Part shown: piece by piece, positions 1 through 7,936 of the stretch | Layout of the letters: every line of letters begins with the position of its first letter | Numbering within the stretch: the first letter of the stretch is position 1 | From: Bacillota bacterium | Lineage (GTDB): Bacteria; Bacillota; Clostridia; Lachnospirales; Lachnospiraceae | Direction of reading: 5' to 3' | DNA: 28,429 nt | Assembly (NCBI GenBank): GCA_023415475.1 | Contig: JAEZKL010000135.1 | Span: 1-28,429, forward strand | Notes under the pieces: model-generated | What the model was told of the DNA's origin: nothing | Database searches by the model: none | The model's input: only the letters and a program-made list of their open reading frames with translations | Program-made: the position numbers and the translations under genes

Positions 1-900
1 TACCTTTTCTTCTTCTAATAATTGTTCAAAACTCTTCTCTGACATAGCGGTATGAACCTCCTTGATAATATTGTTTGGGGTCGATGCCCCTGCTGTAATA
101 CCTACGTTTCGATAAGATTTAAACAAATTTAAATCCAGGTCATCAAGTTTCTGTATATAGTAAGTATTTTCACATTCTTTTTTGCAAATTTCATAAAGCT
201 TTCTCGTATTCGAGCTATGCTTACCACCGATTACAATCATAGCATCGGACTGCTTAGCCAACTGATATGCCTCGGACTGCCTTTCTTCTGTGGCATTGCA
301 AATTGTGTTTAAAACAAATATATCATAACCCTTTTTTAATATAATTTCAACTAAATCTTGAAATTTCTTGTAATTAAATGTCGTCTGTGCTACGATACAT
401 ATTTTCCGTTCTTTGGAAACGTCAAAATTTTCGGCTTCCTCTTCGCTTTCAATCACGGTATAGTCAGAGGAATCGGTAAGCGAAAAAGCTGATTTACACC
501 ATCCGATAATTCCTTCCACCTCTGGGTGAGTACGATTACCGACGATGATTATATGTTTTCCTTCTTCGCTATTATCCCTGACAACCTTATGTATTTTTTT
601 GACATAAGGACAGGTGGCATCGATCAATTTGTGACCATGGGAGGAAAGCTCATTTTGTAAAGCTTCCGAAATACCATGGGAACGTATAATTATTGTTCCC
701 ACCGGTAACGTTTTTAATTCCTCTGGAGCATCAATAACTATAACACCTTTTTTATTTAAATCTGCAACGACTTCATCATTATGAATAATCGGACCATAGG
801 TGTATACCTTTTCTCCGCTCTCAATCGCTTTATATACTAAATCAACCGCTCTTTTTACCCCAAAGCAAAAACCGGCACTTGTTGCAGTTGTAATCTTCAA
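1..900 (-). CDS. ispH: 4-hydroxy-3-methylbut-2-enyl diphosphate reductase, probably fused to ribosomal protein S1 (C-terminus beyond left edge)
   Basis: IspH carries out the last step of the methylerythritol phosphate pathway, reducing HMBPP to IPP and DMAPP in the cytoplasm with a [4Fe-4S] cluster. I translated 300 codons up to the window edge. The three cluster cysteines are present at C12 (GFCFGV), C97 (ATCPYV) and C201 (NTICNATE), with the family histidines in IIHNDE (H40), RSHG (H75) and THPEVEG (H125). The start is TTG at 898-900: an in-frame stop lies two codons upstream, and GGAAGG sits 9 bases before the TTG. After the usual IspH end (GITAGASTP) the frame stays open and reads MSEKSFEQLLEEEK, which resembles the N-terminus of ribosomal protein S1. 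Fused IspH-S1 proteins are known in Lachnospiraceae, but the S1 repeats themselves lie outside the window, so the fusion is inferred. The 127 bases between cmk and this gene hold nothing else recognisable. Confidence 0.93.
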   Translation of the reverse strand, partial: MKITTATSAGFCFGVKRAVDLVYKAIESGEKVYTYGPIIHNDEVVADLNKKGVIVIDAPEELKTLPVGTIIIRSHGISEALQNELSSHGHKLIDATCPYVKKIHKVVRDNSEEGKHIIIVGNRTHPEVEGIIGWCKSAFSLTDSSDYTVIESEEEAENFDVSKERKICIVAQTTFNYKKFQDLVEIILKKGYDIFVLNTICNATEERQSEAYQLAKQSDAMIVIGGKHSSNTRKLYEICKKECENTYYIQKLDDLDLNLFKSYRNVGITAGASTPNNIIKEVHTAMSEKSFEQLLEEEKV

Positions 901-1027
901 TCTGTTCTACCTTCCTTTCTGCAAAATGAGCATCAAGCTAAGTTCAAACATAAAAGCCTTTAAAGCAGTAAGCAGACCCAAAACTGCAAGGATATCTGTA
1001 GGATTTCGAGCCTGTTCTGAATAGTTA

Positions 1028-1702
1028 CTATTTTTCTATCAACTCTTGATACAGTTGCATTATCTTGTCCACGACCTCATCGATGGTAAGGTCGGAGGAA
1101 TCTAATAATACCGCATCCTTTGCCTGCCGCAGAGGGGAATGCTCTCTGGTCATATCTCTTTGATCTCGGTCAATAATATCCTGCTCGATTGCTTCAATGT
1201 CTGCAGTCACACCTTTATCTTTAAGCTCTGCCCATCTTCTTCTGGCACGCTCTTTGGAAGTAGCGGTCAGATATATCTTTAAATCAGCATCCGGAAGCAC
1301 ACAGGTTCCGATATCTCTTCCATCCATAACGACGCTTTCCTTCTTAGCCAGATTCTGTTGCAATTCTACCAGCTTAATACGGACTGTCTTATTCACGGAT
1401 GAGGCACTTGCCATGTTTCCGACTTCTTCCGTACGAATCAAACTATTGACATTTTCTCCGTTCAGGATAACGAACTGCTCGCCGTCCTTATACTCAATCG
1501 TAATGTCTACCTCTTTACAGGCTGTATCAATTCGTACAGTGTCTGATGCCTCGATGTTATTTCGTAAAAAAAACAGCGCCATAGCACGATACATCGCTCC
1601 GGTATCAACGTAGATGAAGCCCAGTCGCTTAGCTAATCGTTTTGCTATGGTACTTTTACCGGCTCCGGCCGGTCCATCAATTGCAAGATTGAAATTCTTC
1701 AT
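1028..1702 (-). CDS. cmk: Cytidylate kinase
   Basis: Phosphorylates CMP and dCMP to the diphosphates using ATP, in the cytoplasmic pyrimidine salvage pathway. At 224 residues it has the normal family length. The N-terminus carries the P-loop GPAGAGKST (residues about 10-18), followed by VDTGAMYRA of the CMP-binding region, the DGRDIGT motif and the lid and C-terminal signature RDQRDMTREHSPLR. The ATG is preceded by GGAGGTG at 7 bases. It starts 38 bases after the flavoprotein gene ends and is followed by ispH on the same strand, so the three probably share a transcript. The cmk-ispH neighbourhood is common in Clostridia. Identification is secure. Confidence 0.97.
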   Translation of the reverse strand: MKNFNLAIDGPAGAGKSTIAKRLAKRLGFIYVDTGAMYRAMALFFLRNNIEASDTVRIDTACKEVDITIEYKDGEQFVILNGENVNSLIRTEEVGNMASASSVNKTVRIKLVELQQNLAKKESVVMDGRDIGTCVLPDADLKIYLTATSKERARRRWAELKDKGVTADIEAIEQDIIDRDQRDMTREHSPLRQAKDAVLLDSSDLTIDEVVDKIMQLYQELIEK

Positions 1703-1740
1703 AACAATCCACCTCCGAGTTTCTTTATGTGAAATGTATA

Positions 1741-2973
1741 TTATACGGATAATCCCGCCAGATATCCGGTAGACCAGGCGATTTGTAGATTATAACCACC
1801 GGTCAGGGCATCCAGGTCAAGAACCTCTCCTGCAAAATATACATTTTTCACTATTTTTGATTCCATCGTGGAGGGGTTAATCTCCTTCACGTTGATCCCA
1901 CCCTTTGTAATAACAGCCTGATTGTATTCGCTGAGCTTGGTAATATGAAGTGTAAAATGCTTTAACAAGCCGACGAGGGCTAGCCGTTCTTCCTTCGTTA
2001 TTGAATTTACTTTCTTTTCCGAATCGATTGGGCTTAGACGAATAATAACATCTATTAGCTTATTTGGCAATAGGTGGTCCAAGGAATTCTTAAATTGTTT
2101 ATTTTTAAATTCTTCAAAATCCCGTAATATTCGTGTATCCAGCTGCTCCTCGGTAAGGGCAGGTTTCAAATCGATACTTAGCGTAATCGGCTCTTTATGT
2201 TTCAGATAAGGAATAATATAACTACTGGCACTTAGGATGACTGGTCCGCTTACACCAAAATGAGTAAACAGCAGTTCTCCGAAATCCTGATATATTTGCT
2301 TTGTTCCGCTTGTGATACTAACTTTTACATTTTTGAGGGATAACCCCATCAGCTCCTTCACAAAGGTTTCTTTGGTATGAAGCGGAACCAGAGAAGGGTA
2401 AAGCTCTGTAATGGTATGCCCCATTGCTCTGGCGAAGGAATAGCCGTCACCGGTCGAGCCGGTGATCGGGTAGGATAAACCGCCTGTAGTGATAATGACA
2501 GAATCACCCAGGAAGGTTTCCTCGGAATTCTTTATCCTCAAGCCATGAAAGCTGCCATCCTGAACAATAATCTTAGTAACCTCACTTTTATACCGTATCA
2601 TAACCGACAATCGCTCCAGCTCCTTGCGGAGCACTGCGATGACATCCGAGGACTTATCCGATTCGGGAAATACCCTGTTTCCTCGCTCTACCTTAATGGG
2701 TAAACCGAGCTGCTCAAAAAACTCCATGGCTTCATAATTGCTAAAGGTATGATACGCTTTAAACATGAATTTGGGATTGGTTACCACCTGCTCAAAAAAA
2801 GTTTCTTTATCACAGGCATTGGTAAGATTGCACCTTCCCTTTCCTGTTATAAACAGCTTTTTCCCGAGCTTTTCATTTTTCTCCAGTAGCACCACCTGAT
2901 GGCCGCCTCGTGCTGCTGCAATGGCAGCAAGCATTCCTGCCGCTCCTCCTCCAATCACATATACCTTACTCAT
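1741..2973 (-). CDS. NAD(P)/FAD-dependent oxidoreductase, HI0933/BaiN-type flavoprotein
   Basis: Predicted cytoplasmic flavoprotein of the HI0933 family, whose physiological substrate is generally unknown; some relatives are annotated BaiN for bile-acid dehydroxylation, which this sequence alone does not support. The N-terminus has the dinucleotide-binding loop GGGAAG (residues 8-13) followed by LLEKNEKLGKK and the family signature TGKGRCNLTN. The C-terminus has the FAD-contacting block GEVLDLDALTGGYN. Length, 410 residues, is normal. I chose ATG at 2971-2973, with AAAGG about 11 bases upstream, over a TTG three codons earlier that lies only 2 bases from the same ribosome site. Its 5' side is filled by the hairpin-repeat element at 2998-3308, and I found no convincing promoter there. 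Confidence 0.9.
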   Translation of the reverse strand: MSKVYVIGGGAAGMLAAIAAARGGHQVVLLEKNEKLGKKLFITGKGRCNLTNACDKETFFEQVVTNPKFMFKAYHTFSNYEAMEFFEQLGLPIKVERGNRVFPESDKSSDVIAVLRKELERLSVMIRYKSEVTKIIVQDGSFHGLRIKNSEETFLGDSVIITTGGLSYPITGSTGDGYSFARAMGHTITELYPSLVPLHTKETFVKELMGLSLKNVKVSITSGTKQIYQDFGELLFTHFGVSGPVILSASSYIIPYLKHKEPITLSIDLKPALTEEQLDTRILRDFEEFKNKQFKNSLDHLLPNKLIDVIIRLSPIDSEKKVNSITKEERLALVGLLKHFTLHITKLSEYNQAVITKGGINVKEINPSTMESKIVKNVYFAGEVLDLDALTGGYNLQIAWSTGYLAGLSV

Positions 2974-2997
2974 AACGATCAATACCTTTCTTTATAT

Positions 2998-3308
2998 CCA
3001 TGAAATCAAGAGAACTTCATTGTGCAAGCACATGAAGCTTCTCGATTAACAGGATAATTTCCTGACAAGCAGATTAGCAACTCAATTACGAAGTAATTGA
3101 GTTGTCGTTGCACTTATCCATGAAATCAAGAGAACTTCATTGTGCAAGCACATGAAGCTTCTCTTGATTAATAGGGTAATTTCCTGATAAGCAGATTAGC
3201 AACTCAATGACTGCGTCATTGAGTTGTCGTTGCACTTATCCATGAAATCAAGAGAACTTCATTGTGCGAGCACATGAAGCTTCTCTTGATTTCATGGACT
3301 AATCTGCT
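2998..3308. repeat. Tandem hairpin element with 17-bp inverted ends (2.5 units of about 120 bp)
   Basis: Three copies of a unit starting CCATGAAATCAAG lie at 2998-3117, 3118-3239 and 3240-3297; the third stops after its first hairpin. Each unit has hairpin A (arms around TTCAT/ATGAA) and the two full units have hairpin B: 3078-3089 pairs with 3093-3104, and 3200-3211 with 3215-3226, both 12 bp and perfect. Between the copies one T-A pair of hairpin B has become G-C on both arms while the triloop changed from GAA to TGC. The array is bounded by perfect 17-bp inverted repeats at 2998-3014 and 3281-3297. An outer 10-bp stem (3190-3199 with 3299-3308) could enclose the last two hairpins. No long T run follows, so it is not an ordinary terminator, and no coding frame was recognised in it. 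Confidence 0.85.
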
Positions 3309-3334
3309 ATGTCGCATAATAAAAGATAACATAG

Positions 3335-3382
3335 TATTAGGTAATTGTCGAATACAAAATACAGTATCGCAATTACCTAATA
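3335..3382. other. 13-bp perfect inverted repeat between two genes, possible weak terminator
   Basis: TATTAGGTAATTG at 3335-3347 is the reverse complement of 3370-3382, with a 22-base loop. It lies downstream of the lipoprotein gene that ends at 3437. The arms are AT-rich. On the minus strand the following bases contain only a short TTTT, so termination is uncertain. A T-rich stretch follows on the plus strand, but no plus-strand gene precedes it. Confidence 0.4.
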
Positions 3383-3436
3383 AAAATTTTTCTTATTCAG
3401 GATAATCTAAAATTAACTTAACGTACTTTCTATCCT

Positions 3437-4078
3437 CTATTTTTCTTCTAAATAAACATCATTTAATTCAAATTCAAAATGCCCACTGGTATAGGCTTCC
3501 CCTTCAGCACGGTATATTACCTTTTTATAATCCTCCAGATTATCAATTAGGCTCTGAGCAATCGCGTCCAGTATTGCCGCCTCATAGCCGGAACCCATCT
3601 CACTAAGGGGTGCCTTATCCTTATAAAAGCTGACGATAACGGCATCACCTTCATAGCTAACCTTTTCAATACCTACTTCAATCGATCGATCAGCCATTGA
3701 TTCAACCACTTTTTCAACAATCAGGTCAGGAGTAATCTTGGTATCTGCCGGAACCAATGCAGTTTCTATTTCAATCTCACCGGAATCTACATTCACGGTA
3801 TACAATGGCAGTTCAACATTCTTTGTAGGTTGGATGTCGGAAGGAGTCGGTGTCGGTTCTTCCGTTTCTACAGCCTCTGTGGAACTGTTTCCTTCGGGGG
3901 TGTCTACTGCGCTCGATGAAGGATTATTCTCATCTTCACTCGGAGCTAAGGTGATTACTGAACTACTATCGTCCTCGGTTTCATCGAAGAAATCAAGGTG
4001 GAATATATTGCATCCGGCTAAAAGGAGCAAGCCCGTAGTCATCAAAATTAATAAGAAAAATCTCTTTAATCGTTCCAT
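3437..4078 (-). CDS. Lipoprotein with a GerMN-like sporulation/germination domain
   Basis: A 213-residue exported lipoprotein. The N-terminus has a basic start, a hydrophobic stretch and the lipobox LLAGC with the lipidated cysteine at residue 23. Residues about 30-85 are a low-complexity linker rich in Ser, Glu, Thr and Pro, as expected for a tether through the cell wall. Residues about 90-210 (from LPLYTVNVDSGEIEIE to FELNDVYLE) look like the GerMN fold found in spore-germination and sporulation lipoproteins. That assignment rests on overall pattern and is moderately sure; no catalytic motif is expected. The ATG has GGAGG 5 bases upstream. It follows cinA after a 312-base gap, so it is probably transcribed on its own. 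Confidence 0.65.
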   Translation of the reverse strand: MERLKRFFLLILMTTGLLLLAGCNIFHLDFFDETEDDSSSVITLAPSEDENNPSSSAVDTPEGNSSTEAVETEEPTPTPSDIQPTKNVELPLYTVNVDSGEIEIETALVPADTKITPDLIVEKVVESMADRSIEVGIEKVSYEGDAVIVSFYKDKAPLSEMGSGYEAAILDAIAQSLIDNLEDYKKVIYRAEGEAYTSGHFEFELNDVYLEEK

Positions 4079-4110
4079 ATATACCTCCTATATGATACAA
4101 GGCAGTGTGA

Positions 4111-4139
4111 ATTATAAAGAATGAATTGCGCAAACACAA
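4111..4139 (-). promoter_or_regulatory. Possible sigma-A promoter of the GerMN-like lipoprotein
   Basis: On the minus strand TTGTGT (4134-4139) is separated by 17 bases from a perfect TATAAT (4111-4116), 32 bases before the ATG. The -35 box matches the consensus only in TTG. Confidence 0.4.
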
Positions 4140-4192
4140 AATAGACGTTGAAAATTGTGCGTAATATACATATAATTCCAACCACTTTTTAC

Positions 4193-4236
4193 TATAAGCC
4201 TAACGAAGATCTTCATTGTCTTAACAATAGCTTATA
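4193..4236. other. Nested hairpin in the long gap upstream of the lipoprotein gene
   Basis: TATAAGC at 4193-4199 pairs with GCTTATA at 4230-4236. Inside, ATTGT (4215-4219) pairs with ACAAT (4224-4228), and the palindrome GAAGATCTTC also lies within. No T run follows on either strand. It would lie in the leader RNA if the promoter at 4339-4368 is used. The rest of the 4079-4390 gap shows no gene. Confidence 0.35.
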
Positions 4237-4338
4237 ACTGTGTCATTTCTATGGTATTATGGAACATTTTATTAAATTTCAATAAATCTTCCTTTGGCAA
4301 ATGTAAATGTATTCCACATAAAACAACCATTGGTAAAT

Positions 4339-4368
4339 ATCATATCATGATGGGGCAATTCATGACAA
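4339..4368 (-). promoter_or_regulatory. Possible upstream promoter in the cinA-lipoprotein gap
   Basis: TTGTCA (4363-4368) and TATGAT (4339-4344), each five of six to consensus, are separated by 18 bases on the minus strand. Transcription from here would give the lipoprotein mRNA a leader of roughly 250 bases that includes the nested hairpin at 4193-4236. Confidence 0.4.
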
Positions 4369-4390
4369 GTAAAAAGACTTATCAACTCAT

Positions 4391-5635
4391 TTATAATTGT
4401 CTTCGTAACAGATCCAGTGCCGCAATTACACTTTGATCCCTAATCTTAAGACGGTTCCCTTTCAATCGAAGCTCCTTCACCGTTACCTTATCCTTCACCA
4501 AGCAGGCAATGTAAACGAGACCGACCGGTTTGTCCTCGGTTCCGCCATCGGGACCGGCAATGCCTGTGATGGCAATTGCCGTTTCAGCTTTCGCCGTCTT
4601 GGCGGCGCCCCAGACCATTTCCTCTGCAGTGCGATGGCTGACAGCTCCATAGGTATCCAAGGTCTCCTCTCTGACCCCGAGATATTTCATCTTGGCCTCG
4701 TTGGAATAGGTAATAAAGCCTTCCTTTAGAATACCCGACACGCCTGCCACATTAACCAGACGTCCTGTTAACATACCGCCGGTACAGGACTCTGCGGTTG
4801 CAATCGTATAGTTTTTCTCCTGAAGTTTTTTGACTACTACTTCCTCCAGGGTCTCCTCTTCAATGGTACTGTAGATGTTGTCACCAAAGCGACGGTATAA
4901 TTCCTCCACCACCGGGCGGATTAAGTTGACCGCTTCCTCCTTTTGATCCGCTGAGGCAGTTACTCTGAAATGTACCTCACCATTCTTGGCATATGGTGCA
5001 ATGGTTGGGTTAGTCTGGGCATCAATCAGATCCATGATATCTGTCTCTGCTTTACTCTCACCAATTCCGCAGATCTTCACCATACTGGATACAAAGATTT
5101 TATTCTGTTTCTTTGTAAGATAAGGATAAATTGCTTCCTCAAACATGGGAATCATCTCGTTCGGTGGACCAGGCATAAGAATAATTGTCTTGCCCTCCTG
5201 CTCTACGATATAACCCGGAGCAGTCCCGTTATTATTCTCTACAACGATAGAACCATCAAGCTTCAAGGCTTGTTTCCAATTATTCTCCGTAATAACCGCA
5301 CTGACTTCCTTTTGATACCGAAAACGGAAATATGAATCGATATGCTGTCTTGAGGCTTCGTCCATAATCAGATCCCGCTCCAGTACCTTTGCTACCGCTT
5401 CCTTTGTCATATCATCCTGGGTTGGACCGAGACCTCCGGTTAAGATCAGAATGTCAGAACGGTTTAAGGCAGTTCGAATACTTTCGCAAAGCCGGCCTTC
5501 ATTATCTCCGACGGTAATCTGATAATAAAGGGAAAAGCCTAACTGGGCACATTTCTGGGATAAGTAATTTGCATTGGTGTTCACAATATTACCAAGTAAT
5601 AATTCTGTTCCTACACTGATTAATTCAACGGTCAT
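4391..5635 (-). CDS. cinA: CinA family protein: nucleotide-processing N-domain and nicotinamide-nucleotide amidase C-domain
   Basis: CinA proteins combine a MoaB/MogA-like N-terminal domain (ADP-ribose pyrophosphatase activity in several members) with a C-terminal amidase that deamidates NMN in pyridine-nucleotide recycling. Here residues about 4-170 carry GTELLLGNIVNTNA, LTGGLGPTQDD and PGPPNEM; residues about 250-414 carry IATAESCTGGMLTGRL and the TGIAGPDGGT signature. Length, 414 residues, is normal. I start at ATG 5633-5635, because AAGGAGGA lies 4 bases before it and would be inside the coding region if the ATG seven codons upstream were used. In many Firmicutes rimO-pgsA-cinA continues into recA; here recA does not follow and a GerMN-like lipoprotein comes next. 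A terminator separates it from pgsA, so it needs read-through or its own promoter. Confidence 0.96.
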   Translation of the reverse strand: MTVELISVGTELLLGNIVNTNANYLSQKCAQLGFSLYYQITVGDNEGRLCESIRTALNRSDILILTGGLGPTQDDMTKEAVAKVLERDLIMDEASRQHIDSYFRFRYQKEVSAVITENNWKQALKLDGSIVVENNNGTAPGYIVEQEGKTIILMPGPPNEMIPMFEEAIYPYLTKKQNKIFVSSMVKICGIGESKAETDIMDLIDAQTNPTIAPYAKNGEVHFRVTASADQKEEAVNLIRPVVEELYRRFGDNIYSTIEEETLEEVVVKKLQEKNYTIATAESCTGGMLTGRLVNVAGVSGILKEGFITYSNEAKMKYLGVREETLDTYGAVSHRTAEEMVWGAAKTAKAETAIAITGIAGPDGGTEDKPVGLVYIACLVKDKVTVKELRLKGNRLKIRDQSVIAALDLLRRQL

Positions 5636-5680
5636 AGTTTCCTCCTTTAGAATCATGTATTAATAAATACCGGTTTTAGT

Positions 5681-5728
5681 ATAAAAGACACTACTTCTAA
5701 CGCCTCAAGGCACATAAGAAATAGTGTC
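5681..5728 (-). terminator. Rho-independent terminator between pgsA and cinA
   Basis: On the minus strand GACACTA (5728-5722) pairs with TAGTGTC (5693-5687). The stem is extended by TTTCT/AGAA and by an inner GCCTTGAGGC hairpin, and is followed by TTTTAT. It lies 30 bases after the pgsA stop codon. TATACT beside the T run could serve as a -10 for cinA, but the best -35 (TTGAGG) is 19 bases away. Confidence 0.75.
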
Positions 5729-5757
5729 ATAATATCCTGCTGAATTCTGCAATTTTA

Positions 5758-6297
5758 TTAGTGTGTTTCCTTCAATACCTTTTTATTCTTAATCAAATAA
5801 TCTATTAAGGAGATGATAGTTAACGCAGCCGAAAGATAGATCGCAATCTGCTCCAGAATATTAATGAATACATTATCCAGATTGATAATCAGCATAATAC
5901 TCATTACCATCTGTACAGTGGTTTTAACCTTTCCCCACCAGCTGGCTGCTATCACGACACCGTTATCGGAGGCAATCAGTCGAAAGCCGCTGATAATGAA
6001 TTCTCTCGCGATGATGATAATAACAATCCAGGCCGGTAACAGCTTAAGCTCCACCAGGCAGATTAATGCACTGGATACAAGCAGCTTATCTGCCACAGGA
6101 TCCATGAACTTACCGAAATTGGTAACCAGATTATGCTTCCTGGCAAGATATCCGTCCAGTAGGTCGGATAAGGCAGCAATGATAAAAATGGCTGCGGCAA
6201 TATACTTGCCTCCGGGAATAGAGGATACCAGCATAAATATAAGAAATATCGGTATCATACATACTCTGAAAATAGTTATTTTATTCGGTAGATTCAT
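5758..6297 (-). CDS. pgsA: CDP-diacylglycerol-glycerol-3-phosphate 3-phosphatidyltransferase
   Basis: Integral membrane enzyme that makes phosphatidylglycerol phosphate, the committed step to phosphatidylglycerol and cardiolipin. The 179-residue protein begins MNLPNKITIFRV, typical of PgsA. It carries the full CDP-alcohol phosphotransferase motif: DLLDGYLAR, then G eight residues after the AR, then D and D at spacings of three and three (GKFMDPVAD), so all metal-binding aspartates are present. Hydrophobic helices follow to the end. The ATG lies 2 bases after the rimO stop codon, and its ribosome site (AAGGGAG) is inside the last codons of rimO, so the two are translationally close and surely co-transcribed. 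A terminator follows. Confidence 0.96.
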   Translation of the reverse strand: MNLPNKITIFRVCMIPIFLIFMLVSSIPGGKYIAAAIFIIAALSDLLDGYLARKHNLVTNFGKFMDPVADKLLVSSALICLVELKLLPAWIVIIIIAREFIISGFRLIASDNGVVIAASWWGKVKTTVQMVMSIMLIINLDNVFINILEQIAIYLSAALTIISLIDYLIKNKKVLKETH

Positions 6298-6299
6298 CG

Positions 6300-7637
6300 T
6301 TATAAGCTCCCTTCTAATAACTCACCAATGAGATCGTAGCCCTTAGCACCGGTAATGATTGCTTTCACAAGATCGCCGGATATCAGCTCTCGATCCGAAG
6401 ATAAGAATACAAACCCATCCACCTGCGGTGCATCCATATAGGTTCTTCCGATATAGACCTGGTCTTCATCCGCAATTCTTCCCTCAACTAATACGTCGAA
6501 GGTCTTACCGACTAAGCTTTGAGTTCGTTCAAAAACATTTTCCTGCTGAAGCTTCATGATTTCCTTTTGTCTCTGTTTCTTGACCTTAGCCAAAATCTGA
6601 GGCTTTAATTTAGCTGCCGCTGTATTATCCTCTTTGGAATAGGTAAATACACCAAGACGCTCAAATCGCATCTCCTTCACAAATTCCATCAGCTCCTGAT
6701 GCTCCTCCTGTGTCTCGGTAGGAAAACCGGTAATCAGTGTGGTGCGAAGCGCAATATCAGGAAGATTCTTACGAAGCTTTGTTATAATATTAATAAGATC
6801 TGCTTTGTTCGTTCTCCTTCCCATCAGCTTCAGAATTCGGTCTGAGGCATGTTGAATCGGGATATCCAGATAACGGCAGAGCTTGGGCTCCTGCTTCATT
6901 GTCTCAATCAACTCATCCGTGATCTCCTCCGGATAACAATAAAGAATACGGATCCATTCGATACCGTTTATCTTGCATAATTCATGAAGCAGCTTTGATA
7001 AACGTACCTCACCATAGATATCCTTACCGTATAGAGTAGTCTCCTGAGCAACAAGTATCAGTTCCTTTACCCCCTGTTCGGCAAGATAATTCGCTTCCTC
7101 AATTAAGTCTTCCATTGGAACACTTCGATAGTTTCCTCTTACCTGAGGTATGATACAGTAAGTACAATGATTATCACAGCCTTCTGCTATTTTTAGATAA
7201 GCAAAATAACTACCTGAGGTCAGCATGCGCTTATTGTTTGTCTTCGGAAGCAACTCCAGGGATTCAAAATGAGTATGCTGCTTTCCGTCTGTGATTTCTT
7301 TGATTACTTCTATAATCTTTGCAAAGCTGGAGGTTCCGAGAAGTGCATCCACCTCAGGAATTTCCTTCAGTATCTCTTCTTTATAACGCTCGGCCAGGCA
7401 TCCGGTTACGATTAATGCCTTCAGATTGCCATTTTTCTTATATTCTGCCATTTCCAGTATCGTTGTAATACTTTCTTCCTTCGCATCATGTATGAAGCAA
7501 CAGGTATTAATTATAATGATGTCAGCTTCCTGCTCCTCGCTTGTAATCCGGTATCCGTTCTCATTCAGGATACCGAGCATATTTTCACTGTCTACCAGAT
7601 TCTTATCACAACCCAGTGAGATAAAATATATATTCAT
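6300..7637 (-). CDS. rimO: Ribosomal protein S12 methylthiotransferase
   Basis: Radical-SAM enzyme that adds a methylthio group to the conserved aspartate of ribosomal protein S12. The protein is 445 residues, as usual. The N-terminal UPF0004 domain supplies the auxiliary cluster cysteines C10 (LGCDKNLVDSE), C46 (INTC) and C80 (TGC). The radical-SAM motif CxxxCxxC is at C154, C158 and C161 (EGCDNHCTYC), and a TRAM domain occupies roughly residues 375-440. The LGCDKNLVDSE wording favours RimO over MiaB or MtaB. The ATG has GGAGG 4 bases upstream. It is the first gene of rimO-pgsA, behind the promoter candidate at 7768-7796. Confidence 0.96.
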   Translation of the reverse strand: MNIYFISLGCDKNLVDSENMLGILNENGYRITSEEQEADIIIINTCCFIHDAKEESITTILEMAEYKKNGNLKALIVTGCLAERYKEEILKEIPEVDALLGTSSFAKIIEVIKEITDGKQHTHFESLELLPKTNNKRMLTSGSYFAYLKIAEGCDNHCTYCIIPQVRGNYRSVPMEDLIEEANYLAEQGVKELILVAQETTLYGKDIYGEVRLSKLLHELCKINGIEWIRILYCYPEEITDELIETMKQEPKLCRYLDIPIQHASDRILKLMGRRTNKADLINIITKLRKNLPDIALRTTLITGFPTETQEEHQELMEFVKEMRFERLGVFTYSKEDNTAAAKLKPQILAKVKKQRQKEIMKLQQENVFERTQSLVGKTFDVLVEGRIADEDQVYIGRTYMDAPQVDGFVFLSSDRELISGDLVKAIITGAKGYDLIGELLEGSL

Positions 7638-7691
7638 TATTCCTCCGTATTTTCTCTTCGTAACATTCTAGGTTTCAACGATGAACGCCAA

Positions 7692-7734
7692 AAGAACAAG
7701 GAGTTTGCACATAGGTGCGAACTTCGCTGTTCTT
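7692..7734. other. Inverted repeat in the rimO leader
   Basis: AAGAACA (7692-7698) is the reverse complement of TGTTCTT (7728-7734). A second short hairpin, GCGAA-C-TTCGC, lies inside at 7717-7727. It falls between the rimO promoter candidate and the rimO start codon, so it would be in the 5' leader RNA. No T run marks it as a terminator. Confidence 0.4.
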
Positions 7735-7767
7735 CCTAAGAATTTTAATTCTTTATTCACCCTACCT

Positions 7768-7796
7768 ATTGTATATTAGCTTGTTTTTAACTGCAA
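7768..7796 (-). promoter_or_regulatory. Candidate sigma-A promoter of rimO-pgsA
   Basis: On the minus strand TTGCAG (7791-7796) lies 17 bases before TACAAT (7768-7773, five of six). The leader to the rimO ATG would be about 125 bases. The remaining gap, 7797-7936, is AT-rich with no gene or clear terminator for the upstream gene. Confidence 0.45.
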
Positions 7797-7936
7797 CAAA
7801 CATTGTAACAGCTTTTATCTAAAAAAGAAACAGTTTTATTCCATACTGATTATAATATTATTGAAACTATCCTTGACAGTCTCGAAAATCCTATAACCTT
7901 CCTCGCTACTTTAGGCTATTCCTCTGTTTCGTATAG

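Noticed and set aside
2998..3308. CRISPR array
   Set aside because: The units are about 120 bp and nearly identical over their whole length; there are no variable spacers and no cas genes.
3335..3382. Confident terminator for the lipoprotein gene
   Set aside because: The stem is AT-rich and the minus-strand T run is short and displaced, so it is listed only as an inverted repeat.
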